Source of the DNA: Labrys miyagiensis
GTDB lineage: Bacteria; Pseudomonadota; Alphaproteobacteria; Rhizobiales; Labraceae
Assembly: GCF_030160835.1 (NCBI RefSeq)
Contig: NZ_BSPC01000069.1
Span: 124,001-188,000 of the forward strand
Direction: 5' to 3'
Length of the DNA stretch: 64,000 nt
Shown here in pieces: positions 50,798-59,581 of this stretch. Each line of letters starts with the position of its first letter. The stretch's first letter is position 1. Below the pieces are notes generated by a model that was given only the letters and a program-made list of their open reading frames with translations, was not told the origin of the DNA and made no database searches. The position numbers were made by a program, and so were the translations under genes.

Positions 50798-53095
50798 TTA
50801 GGCATGAAGGGCGCGGATCGGTCTGAGCCGCACCGTCTCGCAATTTTCGCGCGCGAGCTGGCGAATTTCCGCCAGGCTGATCAGATAGGACAGAACGGAC
50901 TCGCCTCCCTTGTTTTCGTTGGCCCGATCAGGATGCAGCCCATCGCTGCAGCTTCCCGTCAGGGGGTCGACCAACGGCACCCAGAGATCGTTGCTGCCCA
51001 GGAACCAGGCGAAGATCCGGGTGGCATCGCCCTGCCAGATCACGTCATTGGTCGAGCGCCAGGCGGACAAGCAGGCGGAAATCATGGCTGTCGCCTCTAC
51101 CGGCTGCTGGTCGAAGGCATGGGGGGGCTTGCGCTTTTCGCCGAAGCCTCTGGTACCCACAGGCCTGAAGAAACCGCTCGGACTTGTCTGCAGTTGTGTC
51201 AGCCAGCGCAGGGAGCGAAGGCCCGCTTCGACATAGAGAGGATTTCCCACCGTGCCTCCGGTCACGATCAAGGCTTGCGACAAACGGGCATTGTCATAGG
51301 AAAGCCCTTCCTCGAACCAGATCCAGTCCGCCGTCTCGACCGAGGACAGCAGCGAGATCAATCGGTCGGCAAGAAGCGTTCGCAGGCGCAGGGCCCGGAC
51401 ATCGTGTCCCGCCACGGCGCAATAGTCGTCGAGACCAAGCAGTGTGAACGCCCAGGCGCGGGGTGAGGTAAAGGTCTCCACCGCCCCCAGTGCCTCCCGG
51501 AACAAGGAAGCTGCCCAGCGCCTGCGCGATGCATTGGCATCACTGCTCGCGGCCTTGCCGAGAGCCCAGAGGGTTCGTCCGTGGCTGTCTTCCGAGCCGG
51601 TATCCTCGAGCCAGCGTCGATCGAAGCTCATGAAGTTGCGAAAGCGCCTCGTATCCGGATTCCAGGCATGCTGGATGAAAGCGGCCAGGCGCGTCGTCTG
51701 AATTTCGGAAAGACGCAGTTCCCCCGGGCTGTTCAGCGCGCAGGCCAAGAGCAGCGCGCGGGCGTTGTCGTCGACGCAGTAGCCATGGTCCCGATCCGGC
51801 ACGCAGAGAACCGCATGCTGGAAGAGCCCGGTGTCGTCGCACATCGAGAGGAAATGACCGAGTTCCATGGGTGGCGAAGTAGCGGTGTCGCGCGCGAAAA
51901 GACGATGATCGATCTGTGTGCGCTCCTTATGAGCCGCCTTGACCTGGCTGTTGCGTATGGCCTTCTCGAAGACGGCGAGATAGCGCTCGGCCGTGCGCTC
52001 CCACGTCATCGACCGGCTCGTGGCATAGGCCCGCTCCCGCATGGCCTGGCGTTGGGTATCGTTGCTGAGCAGCCCCCCCACCGCGCTCCCGATGGCGCGG
52101 GTATCGCCGAAGGGAACCAGGATGCCGCGACCGTCGGCCAGCAGTTCCTGGGCGTGCCAATAGGGCGTGGAGACCACGGCCTTGCCGAGCCCGAAACTGT
52201 AGGCCAGCGTGCCGGATGTCATCTGCGCCTCCTTGAGATAGGGCGTGACATAGACATCGCACATCGAAATGAAGGAGAGCAGGGTCGGCTTGTCGACGAA
52301 CTGGTCGAGGAATACGACGCGATCCTCGATCCCGAGATTGCGAACGCGCTCCATCAGGCTCTCGCGATAGGCTTCGCCCTGCTCGAGGACGAGGTTGGGA
52401 TGCGTCGCGCCGAGCACGACATAGATGGCGTCCGGCTGGCTCTGCAGGATGGAAGGCATGGCATCGATCATGGTTTCGATGCCCTTGTTGGGCGAGAGCA
52501 GGCCAAAGGTCAGGATGACGGACTTGTCCTTGAAGCCGAGCTTGGCCTTGGCCCGATCCGGCTTGACAAAGGCAAAGTCGGGAATCCCGTGCGGAATGAT
52601 CTCGATCTTTTCATCCGCCACCTTGTAGATGGTGCGCAGGAGTTCGCGCCCCTTCTCGGCCATGACGATGACCTTCGACGAAGCGTCGACCACCCTGACA
52701 AGAACACTGCGCTGCTCGGGAGTAGGCTCGGCCAGGATCGTATGAAGCGTGGTGACGATGGGCATGGTCAGGCGCGAGAGCAGCGTCATGATATGGCTGC
52801 CTGCCTCGCCACCGAAGATGCCGAACTCATGCTGGAGGGAGACGGCGTCGACATGCCCGGTGTTCAGGAAATCGGCCGCCTCGATATAATCCTCCAGCCT
52901 GTCGTCGTGGATCTGAAGCTGTACGGCGGAAGGATAGGCATAATGGCGGCCATGATCGGTCATGGCGACGATCGACGTGTCCAGATCGGCCCGCGACGCC
53001 GCCACCGCTTGCTGGAGGTCGGTCGTGAAGGTCGCGATCCCGCAGCGGCGGGGTAGTGAATTGCCTATAAAGGCCAAACGGTTCAACGAACTCAT
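50798..53095 (-). CDS. GT4-type glycosyltransferase fused to a glycosidase-like alpha-toroid domain
   Basis: The 765-residue protein has a GT-B glycosyltransferase half (about 1-385: IGNSLPRRCGIATFTTDLQQ at the start, EFGIFGGEAGSHI, VILTFGLLSPNKGIETMIDA, then EAQMTSGTLAYSFGLGKAVV). The C-terminal half (about 390-765: DRDHGYCVDDNARALLLACA, GRTLWALG, WFEEGLSYDNARLSQALI) resembles (alpha/alpha)6-barrel glycosidases. The start overlaps the PMI stop by ATGA, with GGAAG upstream. It likely builds or remodels a mannoside. Confidence 0.82.
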   Translation of the reverse strand: MSSLNRLAFIGNSLPRRCGIATFTTDLQQAVAASRADLDTSIVAMTDHGRHYAYPSAVQLQIHDDRLEDYIEAADFLNTGHVDAVSLQHEFGIFGGEAGSHIMTLLSRLTMPIVTTLHTILAEPTPEQRSVLVRVVDASSKVIVMAEKGRELLRTIYKVADEKIEIIPHGIPDFAFVKPDRAKAKLGFKDKSVILTFGLLSPNKGIETMIDAMPSILQSQPDAIYVVLGATHPNLVLEQGEAYRESLMERVRNLGIEDRVVFLDQFVDKPTLLSFISMCDVYVTPYLKEAQMTSGTLAYSFGLGKAVVSTPYWHAQELLADGRGILVPFGDTRAIGSAVGGLLSNDTQRQAMRERAYATSRSMTWERTAERYLAVFEKAIRNSQVKAAHKERTQIDHRLFARDTATSPPMELGHFLSMCDDTGLFQHAVLCVPDRDHGYCVDDNARALLLACALNSPGELRLSEIQTTRLAAFIQHAWNPDTRRFRNFMSFDRRWLEDTGSEDSHGRTLWALGKAASSDANASRRRWAASLFREALGAVETFTSPRAWAFTLLGLDDYCAVAGHDVRALRLRTLLADRLISLLSSVETADWIWFEEGLSYDNARLSQALIVTGGTVGNPLYVEAGLRSLRWLTQLQTSPSGFFRPVGTRGFGEKRKPPHAFDQQPVEATAMISACLSAWRSTNDVIWQGDATRIFAWFLGSNDLWVPLVDPLTGSCSDGLHPDRANENKGGESVLSYLISLAEIRQLARENCETVRLRPIRALHA

Positions 53096-54039
53096 ATGCG
53101 CACTTCCATCTTGTTCAAGGTCGATCGAGAAAGGATCGAAGGGCGAGGGAAATCGGGGCTCGACGCGTCCACTGGCATGTGGTCGAGCAGGGTAAGCAGG
53201 TTGGCCGCGGGCTTGGGGCCGGGATAGGCCAGAAGGCCGCTGAGCCCCTCCGCTCCAACCTTGATGGGAACTTTTTCGGCGTCCACGAAGAAGGCCTTGC
53301 CGATGCCCGCCTTCATCCGACCGACTTCTGCATGACCGTGCAGCACAAGAAGCCAGGTTTCGTGTTCTGCCTTGAGATCCCAATTGGAATCGGCAGCGAG
53401 ATCGATGCCTTCGAGGATGAAATAGGGACTGGCGACCAATAGCGTCCTGGCATCCGAGAGCCTCGCAGCCATGGCCTGCTTGACCGGAGCTTCTCGACTG
53501 GAGGCCGCCACGGCATGGTCCACATCGAGCTTGCGCTGCCGCCCATAGTCGAACAGCCGAAATGTCGCGTCGCTGCGCTGCTGGATCTCTGCCAGCACAA
53601 TGCCGGGACCGATCGCATGGATGGTGCCGGCGGGAACGAAGATGACATCATGCTTCTGGACGCCGCGCCATTGCACAAGGTCCGAGATGGAGCCGTCCTC
53701 GATGGCCGTTCTGAGCTGCGCTGGATCGAGCTTGCGCTTCAAGCCAAGAGCCACGCTCGCATCGGGGGTGGCGGAGAGAATATACCAGGCTTCGGTCTTG
53801 CCATGGTCGAGACCGATCGACCGCGCGAAGGCGTCGTCGGGATGAACCTGGATGGACAGAGGCTCGGTGGTGAACAGGAGCTTGAGGAGCAGGGCCGGTT
53901 CGACAGAGATGACGGCGCTACGCTGGCACCACAATTCTCCGATGGCCCCCCGCTCATCCCGGATGTCGCTCCAGGGCAGCAGATCCAGACTTCCCCAGGG
54001 TTTGCGCACCGCGCGCATATCGGCCTGTTCGATCGTCAT
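53092..54039 (-). CDS. Class I mannose-6-phosphate isomerase
   Basis: The 315-residue cupin-type isomerase interconverts fructose 6-phosphate and mannose 6-phosphate. Zinc-site motifs are SIQVHPDDAFAR (about residue 60), GKTEAWYIL and VFVPAGTIHAIGPGIVLAEI. The length is close to short class I enzymes such as Bacillus ManA. It is first in the mannose operon and would link central metabolism to the glycosyltransferase and GH130 gene products. Confidence 0.88.
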   Translation of the reverse strand: MTIEQADMRAVRKPWGSLDLLPWSDIRDERGAIGELWCQRSAVISVEPALLLKLLFTTEPLSIQVHPDDAFARSIGLDHGKTEAWYILSATPDASVALGLKRKLDPAQLRTAIEDGSISDLVQWRGVQKHDVIFVPAGTIHAIGPGIVLAEIQQRSDATFRLFDYGRQRKLDVDHAVAASSREAPVKQAMAARLSDARTLLVASPYFILEGIDLAADSNWDLKAEHETWLLVLHGHAEVGRMKAGIGKAFFVDAEKVPIKVGAEGLSGLLAYPGPKPAANLLTLLDHMPVDASSPDFPRPSILSRSTLNKMEVRI

Positions 54040-54159
54040 CGTGGTCTCCTGGTTCGCACCAGCGGGCTACCGGAGGTGATGATTGGTCTGGGTGTCTTGA
54101 TCCTCCGCTGGAACGCTGAGGATATTCGCCGGCGAGGACGGGAGAGGCGTCGATGCCCC

Positions 54160-54303
54160 TTATCCCTTCTTCTTCGGAAGAACGTTGCCCACCGGGGTCA
54201 GCATGCCTCGCGTCAGCAAGGAAGTTGCGGCGGCCGGCGCTGCCGGCTTGGCTGTCTTCGGCTTACGGGTTTCCCGATTGCCGCGTTTCTGTCCCTTGGC
54301 CAT
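54160..54303 (-). CDS. Small basic conserved protein
   Basis: The 47-residue protein begins MAKGQKRGNRETRKPKTAKP and is strongly basic. GAGGAG lies 6 bases before the ATG, which makes it a convincing gene. Short MAKGQ-type proteins of this kind are widespread in rhizobia; none has a known function to my knowledge. It lies upstream of the mannose operon but with its own ribosome site. Confidence 0.7.
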   Translation of the reverse strand: MAKGQKRGNRETRKPKTAKPAAPAAATSLLTRGMLTPVGNVLPKKKG

Positions 54304-54399
54304 CCTGCTCTCCTCTGGTCTGCCACGCTTGAGAACTGTGCCGGACAAGGCACGACGCCCCACGATCTCTAAGATCTGGAACTCTATGAGTGGCGCTTT

Positions 54400-54600
54400 G
54401 GTTCCGAACTCTAGAAATAATCTCAGAAAATATCCCGTGAAACCGGAGACATCTCTGTGTAAAATTTATTCTTCTGATGCTCTCGCAGAAGTAATTATGC
54501 TAACGAAAATTAAAAGATGAAGAATGGATATTATTTTATTTATATTCTAATTCATAAAAATACTGGAAGTTTGAGGTAATTCGGCGTATGGTCGTCCGTC
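54400..54600. other. AT-rich island
   Basis: The stretch is markedly AT-rich (for example TATTATTTTATTTATATTCT near 54529) in a window that is otherwise GC-rich. It has no credible coding frame. From 54600 to 55033 the composition returns to normal, still without a recognised gene. Confidence 0.7.
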
Positions 54601-55033
54601 AAATTTCACGAGCAGGTCCTTTTGGCAGGGCGGCCAGGAGCGCCGTCTGCACATAGAGCCAGATGAAAGACGTCATGCATTGTCCTGCCGGCACTTTGTA
54701 GTGAGGACCGGCCAGCGCTTGCCGCTTGGCATCGCGGGGCAATAAGCGCCAGCGCGGCACTCCTGCAGACAGGCTTTGAGTGTGGCCGCCGGCGCGACCA
54801 CTTCCGTGGCGAGCAATCGCCGTGGGAACCCTCGCAAGTCTTTGCCACCGGCTTCGTCCGCCTTGATGGCGCTGGTCGAGCGCGAACGAGCCGCCCGATG
54901 AAGGCTGCGATCTTGTCGAGAGCGAAAGCGCCAGCGAGGTCCTTTCCTGCCGACGGCGTCGTTCAACCTGCGCTGGAGGATTTTCCTGCATCCTGCCCCC
55001 TATCGAACCTTGAAACGACGAAGGAGATTCAAA

Positions 55034-55243
55034 ATGGATACAAATACGAGATCGATCTACACCAGCTCCAATGGGGATCGCTGGGTACTGGTCCACAATC
55101 CCGAGTCCGGCCGGTCCCTGGTTCGGCACGAACCGAACCGGTCTTCCGGCGGGAAAGCAGTCGAGATCGACGTCGACGACTTCCTTCTGCGCGACGGTGA
55201 GAGCCCACAGGGAATCGCGCTGCGTACACTGCTGAGCAAATAA
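55034..55243 (+). CDS. Small conserved hypothetical protein
   Basis: The 69-residue protein (MDTNTRSIYTSSNGDRWVLV, later GRSLVRHEPNRSSGGKAVEI and FLLRDGESPQGIALRTLL) has a strong AAGGAG 6 bases before the ATG. The SSNGDRW and RHEPN motifs look like a small family seen in rhizobia and relatives. It has no signal peptide or membrane segment. Function unknown. Confidence 0.75.
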   Translation: MDTNTRSIYTSSNGDRWVLVHNPESGRSLVRHEPNRSSGGKAVEIDVDDFLLRDGESPQGIALRTLLSK

Positions 55244-55374
55244 TTCCTCTCTTGGCGCGCGAGCTAATCACATGGGCGGGCATCGGCCAAGCCAGGCATC
55301 ACTGCTGGCTTCCATCCCTTGCCAGCCCCACCTGATTGAGCCTTGCCTCTCCCCCGGAGCGGATGATCACAGCC

Positions 55375-55499
55375 ACGCCAAAGGCATTCCCATCACCCTC
55401 GGTCGCGGCACGCCACCGGAAAACCGCGCCTTACGCGGCCTCGACCTCGCCATTCCCGCCGGCCAGTTCGCCACGGTTATTGGCTCGAGGGGCGGGTAA
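55375..55499 (+). pseudogene. Fragment of a TrpZ-like ABC ATPase gene
   Basis: The frame reads KGIPITLGRGTPPENRALRG then LDLAIPAGQFATVIGSRGG and stops. The intact ATPase at 47928-48044 reads QGIHVTFGRGTPLENRALRG and LDLAIPAGQFVTVIGSNGAG. The DNA is also closely similar. The copy ends just at the Walker A loop, so it is a non-functional duplicated 5' piece. Confidence 0.8.
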
Positions 55500-55651
55500 C
55501 TTGAGGCTCCCCAACTCTGTTCACCACCTCCTGACCGGCTCCCAAGCACCAGGCTGCTCGTGAAATGAGGTCGCACGCGCCTATCCTCTGAGGACACGAT
55601 GGTGAATGATGCCACGGGGGGCGCTGACCGGGAACGCGAGGAAAGATCGAG

Positions 55652-56032
55652 ATGGAAGACCGGGAGATCCGGGCGGCCCTGGATGTCCATTGGGCTGCGT
55701 CCGACGCGAACGACTTCGAGGTTGAACACCAGATTTACCGAGAGGACGCGGTGCTCGAATATCCGCAGTCGGGCGAACGCATCCGCGGCCGGCGCAATAT
55801 CCAGGCGTCCCGCTTCGCGCAGCCGAACACGAAGCGCTTCACCGTGCGGCGCATCATCGGCGCTGGCGACCTCTGGGTCACTGAATTCGTCCTCACTTAT
55901 GATGGGCAACCGTCCTACACGGTGAGCATCATGGAGTTCGACGACGGGAAGGTGGCCCGCGAGACTCAATATTTCGGCGATGCATTCGAGCCGGGGCCTT
56001 CGCGCGCTCAATGGGTCGAACGGATACCGTGA
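55652..56032 (+). CDS. NTF2-like (SnoaL) domain protein
   Basis: The 126-residue protein has the NTF2-like pattern: helix EIRAALDVHWAASDANDFEV, strand IYREDAVLEYPQSGERIRGR, then VTEFVLTYDGQPSYTVSIME and GKVARETQYF. AGGAAAG lies 7 bases before the ATG. Family members are small isomerases, dehydratases or ligand-binding proteins. It lies just before the aldo/keto reductase gene with a 75-base gap. Confidence 0.8.
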   Translation: MEDREIRAALDVHWAASDANDFEVEHQIYREDAVLEYPQSGERIRGRRNIQASRFAQPNTKRFTVRRIIGAGDLWVTEFVLTYDGQPSYTVSIMEFDDGKVARETQYFGDAFEPGPSRAQWVERIP

Positions 56033-56107
56033 AATGCGAACGGCGCGAGCCGACGATCAAACGTTTTCCCCGTGCGGAACCAGATCTCGGAACACAGGAG
56101 CACAAGC

Positions 56108-57049
56108 ATGGCATCCCCCGATACGCTTCGCTATACGAAGATCCCCCTTGCCCACGGATCCGGTGCGATCCCCGCAGTCGGGTTCGGCACGCTCATCCCA
56201 GATCTTCTTGCGACCAGACAAGCAACCCGGACCGCTTTGGACGTGGGATTTCGGCATTTCGATTGTGCCGAGCGATACCGTAATGAAGAAGCGGTTGGCG
56301 ACGCCTTGCAGGAAGCGCTCAAGGCGGGGACGGTCCGGCGGGAGGACGTTTTCGTTACCACCAAGCTATGGAACACCAATCATCGTCCCGAGCGGGTCAG
56401 ACCCGCCTTTGAGGCCAGTTGCCGGCGACTGCAGCTCGACCATGTCGATTGCTATCTCATCCATACCCCTTTCGCCTTTCGGCCCGGCGACGACCAGGAT
56501 CCGAGGGACGAACACGGTCAGGTCATCTATGATCCTGGGGTGACGTTGATCGAGACGTGGGGAGCGCTCGAGCGCCTCGTGGACGAGGGTCGATGCAGGT
56601 CGATCGGCCTGTCCGATATCACTTTGGAGAAGCTGCGAGAAATCGTTGCGCAGGCGCGGATCATGCCTGCGGTGGTGCAGATCGAATCCCATCCCTATCT
56701 CCCGGAATGGGAGCTTCTCGACTTTTGCCGGGAGCATGGGATCGTGCTGCTGGCGTTTGCAGCGTTGGGACATGGCTTGGATCCAAAAGTGCTTGATGAA
56801 CCTGTGATCACAGCCATCGCGCAGCGGGTTCATAAGACGCCTGCTCAGGTTTTGCTGGCCTGGGCCGTGCAACGCGGCACAGCGTTCCTCACGACCTCGG
56901 TCGCCCCCGAGCGCATCCGGGAGAACTTCGAGCTTTCGAGCCTGCCTGAGGACGCCCTGCGCGAGATTAGGGACGGCATAACGACGAGCGTCCGGTTCAA
57001 CGCCGTGATAGGCAGCGGTGTGCCTGGCTTTATTCCCCGCGCCAGTTGA
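56108..57049 (+). CDS. Aldo/keto reductase
   Basis: The 313-residue enzyme has the AKR tetrad: Asp and Tyr in HFDCAERYRNEEAVG, Lys in VFVTTKLWNTNHRP and His in CYLIHTPFAF. It reduces carbonyls with NADPH. GGAG lies 7 bases before the ATG at 56108. The usual GLSNF motif reads GLSDI and the C-terminal phosphate site is diverged (LTTSVAPERIRENF). It may be coexpressed with the NTF2-like gene. Confidence 0.88.
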   Translation: MASPDTLRYTKIPLAHGSGAIPAVGFGTLIPDLLATRQATRTALDVGFRHFDCAERYRNEEAVGDALQEALKAGTVRREDVFVTTKLWNTNHRPERVRPAFEASCRRLQLDHVDCYLIHTPFAFRPGDDQDPRDEHGQVIYDPGVTLIETWGALERLVDEGRCRSIGLSDITLEKLREIVAQARIMPAVVQIESHPYLPEWELLDFCREHGIVLLAFAALGHGLDPKVLDEPVITAIAQRVHKTPAQVLLAWAVQRGTAFLTTSVAPERIRENFELSSLPEDALREIRDGITTSVRFNAVIGSGVPGFIPRAS

Positions 57050-57365
57050 GCTGAACTCCGCGAAGTCGGTCGTACTGGCTCCGGCGGGAAGCATTTTGCA
57101 CTCGTCGCCGTCCAGTTCGACGTCTCGCCTGATGATGAGGTTTCTCCAGCCAAGCCAAGCCTCAGGGTCGGCCTGCCACACCTGCTGGCCCCTCCTGAGC
57201 GGATGATCACAACCGCGGCAATTGCCACTGGTTGCTTGTCTTTTCAAAATCCCTGAGTCACAAATGCAGTGTGTCTGTGACGCTATGGCAATCGGGCCGG
57301 GAAAAAATCAAAATCCCGATCGCGTGGCGCCATCACGACAACCATAAAAAAAGGGGAACTTGAAC
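57050..57365. other. Intergenic region with possible small-gene relic
   Basis: On the minus strand from 57247 a frame reads NCRGCDHPLRRGQQVWQADP and LGWRNLIIRRDVELDGDECK, which looks protein-like with a CxxC pair, but no stop is found at a sensible place. The plus strand must carry the promoter of the following transporter operon; AGGGGAA at 57351-57357 is its ribosome site. Confidence 0.35.
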
Positions 57366-58226
57366 ATGAAGGCTCGCTCGGGAACGCGTTCGGTCGCGGG
57401 GCGTCTCATCTTTTCCGCGGCGCTTCTGGTGCTTGGCGCAACGCTTCCTGCCAAGGCGGAGATGATCGGCAATTGCGAAGTCACGGGCACCAAGGGTTCC
57501 GACCCAATCAAGCCGGCCATCGAAGGCCAGCTTACCGTCCAGACCTCGCTGCCGGCGCCGGCCTGGTGGAACGGCGACTCGCCGGACGCCATGAAGGACG
57601 GCTATGAATATTGCATGGCCCAGACCATGGCCTACCGCGCCGGCCTCGACAAAGTGAAGATCATCAACGTCTCCTTCGACGCACTCGTCGCCGCGCAGAC
57701 CAAGGATTTCGACATCGCCCTCGCCGAAATCTCGATCACCGACAAGCGCAAGCAGGTCGTCGACTTCTCCACCCCCTATTTCGACTCCGACATCGGCGTC
57801 GCGGTCAAGAAGGGCACGAGCTACAGCCCTGACACAATCAAGGACATGCGGCTCGGCGTGATGCAGGGCACCACTGGCGCCGCCTTCGTGGATAAGAACC
57901 TGAAGCCAAAGGAAGTGAAGGTATTCACCGACACCGGTGCCCTGAGCACGGCCCTGATGGCCAACCAGATCGATGCCGGCCTGCATGACACCTCGATCAT
58001 GCTGGGCGTCGCCACCAACTCGCATGGCATGATCGAAGTGCCCGCCCAGTACACGACGGGCGAATCCTATGGCGCGCTCTATCCGAAGGGCTCGGCCAAC
58101 GAAGCCGTCTTCAACAAGATGATCGACGACATGAAGAAGGACGGCACCTTCGCCGCGCTGTCCAAGAAGTACCTTGCCGATGCCTGGGGCGCCGATCCGG
58201 CCAAGATCCCCTACATCAAGCCCTGA
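57366..58226 (+). CDS. Polar amino acid ABC transporter, binding protein
   Basis: The 286-residue SBP_bac_3 protein starts with a Sec signal (SVAGRLIFSAALLVLGATLP, cleaved near AKA). The mature part has VSFDALVAAQTKDFDIALAE, ISITDKRKQVVDFSTPYFDS and a C-terminal DGTFAALSKKYLADAWG. Two early Cys residues may form a disulfide. AGGGGAA precedes the ATG. Operon with a permease and an ATPase follows. Substrate unknown, probably an amino acid. Confidence 0.88.
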   Translation: MKARSGTRSVAGRLIFSAALLVLGATLPAKAEMIGNCEVTGTKGSDPIKPAIEGQLTVQTSLPAPAWWNGDSPDAMKDGYEYCMAQTMAYRAGLDKVKIINVSFDALVAAQTKDFDIALAEISITDKRKQVVDFSTPYFDSDIGVAVKKGTSYSPDTIKDMRLGVMQGTTGAAFVDKNLKPKEVKVFTDTGALSTALMANQIDAGLHDTSIMLGVATNSHGMIEVPAQYTTGESYGALYPKGSANEAVFNKMIDDMKKDGTFAALSKKYLADAWGADPAKIPYIKP

Positions 58227-58425
58227 TCGCGCTGCCGCACCGGATCGCTCCCTGAGCGGTCCGGTGTTGTCATTCCGGGGTATCGCCTTGCCGGGATCGC
58301 GTTCCGATTTTCGGCAGGCGCGATGCCGTTGAGTGGCAGCTTCTTCCCGACTCCTTGATTTGACGCATTCCTCCCGGCGGCGGCGACCCTGCTTCCCGGA
58401 AATGCCCAGAAGGCGAACACGCGCG

Positions 58426-59559
58426 ATGTCTGTGAACACCGACCAGCCGGGAGGCAAGCCTACGCTTGGCCTTCTCGGCGGCGAGCGACGCTGGAGTGCC
58501 GGCGCACCGCCCAAGGACGCCACGAGTTGGGCGATCACCGCCCTGATCGTCAGCGTCATCGTCACCCTAGTGACCTGGAAGACCCTGCGCGACATGTATG
58601 CCGCGCTCGGCTCGGTCGGCGCGGGCGGCCTGATCGTCGCCGGTCTCCTCATTCTGCTCGGCCTCGTCGTGCTGCTGCTCCTGAAGCCCGCCGTCACCTC
58701 GTGGCGCCAATCCGTGGCTGCCAAGCAGGCTCTGGCCGCCAACGATCTGATCGCGGCCCGAACCGCGACGGCCGTCGTGCGCGACAGCGCCTATTCGGCG
58801 CTCGGCTATGGTGCGGTGACAGTGATCCTCCTCGCCGCCGCGCAGTTCTTGATGGCCAACGACCTTGCCGTCAGCCGGACCTTTCTTCAGGTGCCCCTGA
58901 TCATCAGCTCTTTCTGGCTGATCCTGAAGGCCTTCTGGATCAACATCTACATCTTCGTGCTCGCCGAGATCCTCGTGCTGATCTGGGGCCTGATCGTCGC
59001 CATCGCGCGCCTGATCCCGGGCGAGGCGGGCCGGCCCGTCCGCCTGATCGCTACCATCTACACCGACATGTTCCGCGGCCTGCCAGCGATCATCAACATC
59101 TACCTGATCGGCTTCGGCATTCCGCTTACCGGCCTGCCCTATCTCAAGGATATGGCGCCGGAATCCTACGCCATCCTCGCCCTGACGCTGACCTATGGCG
59201 CCTATGTCGCCGAAGTCTACCGCGCGGGCATCGAGAGCATCCATCGCAGCCAGGTCTCGGCAGCCCGCTCGCTGGGCCTGTCCTATATGCAGACGCTTCG
59301 CTACGTCGTGGTGCCCCAGGCCGTGCGGCGCATCATCCCACCGCTGCTGAACGACTTCATCGGCCTGCAGAAGGATACCGCTCTCGTCAACGTCATCGGC
59401 TCGATCGATGCGTTCAACCAAGCCCGCATCATCGGCGCCAACAATTTCAACCTCTCGCCCGTGACGACGGTGGCCCTGCTGTTCATTGTGATCACCATCC
59501 CCCAGGCCCGTTTCGTCGACAAGATGCTCGAGCGTGAACAGCGCCGCATGCACTCTTAG
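58426..59559 (+). CDS. Polar amino acid ABC transporter permease with long N-terminal extension
   Basis: The 377-residue inner-membrane protein has a standard permease half (about 165-377) with TDMFRGLPAIINIYLIGFG and the EAA-type loop YVAEVYRAGIESIHRSQVSA followed by ARSLGLSYMQTLRYV. The first 160 residues add several further hydrophobic segments (about 38-55, 66-90, 128-145). Its length is close to AapM-type permeases. The ribosome site before 58426 is weak. It is the only permease in this operon. Confidence 0.85.
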   Translation: MSVNTDQPGGKPTLGLLGGERRWSAGAPPKDATSWAITALIVSVIVTLVTWKTLRDMYAALGSVGAGGLIVAGLLILLGLVVLLLLKPAVTSWRQSVAAKQALAANDLIAARTATAVVRDSAYSALGYGAVTVILLAAAQFLMANDLAVSRTFLQVPLIISSFWLILKAFWINIYIFVLAEILVLIWGLIVAIARLIPGEAGRPVRLIATIYTDMFRGLPAIINIYLIGFGIPLTGLPYLKDMAPESYAILALTLTYGAYVAEVYRAGIESIHRSQVSAARSLGLSYMQTLRYVVVPQAVRRIIPPLLNDFIGLQKDTALVNVIGSIDAFNQARIIGANNFNLSPVTTVALLFIVITIPQARFVDKMLEREQRRMHS

Positions 59560-59581
59560 GCCTACCGAAAGGGCAACGCCG

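Noticed and set aside
54599-55129. Possible minus-strand gene between the AT-rich island and the small protein at 55034
   Set aside because: It overlaps the well-supported start at 55034 and its translation looks like random high-GC sequence.
54400-57365. Integrated mobile element or genomic island
   Set aside because: There is an AT-rich patch, relics and small genes, but no integrase, transposase, tRNA site or flanking direct repeat was found.
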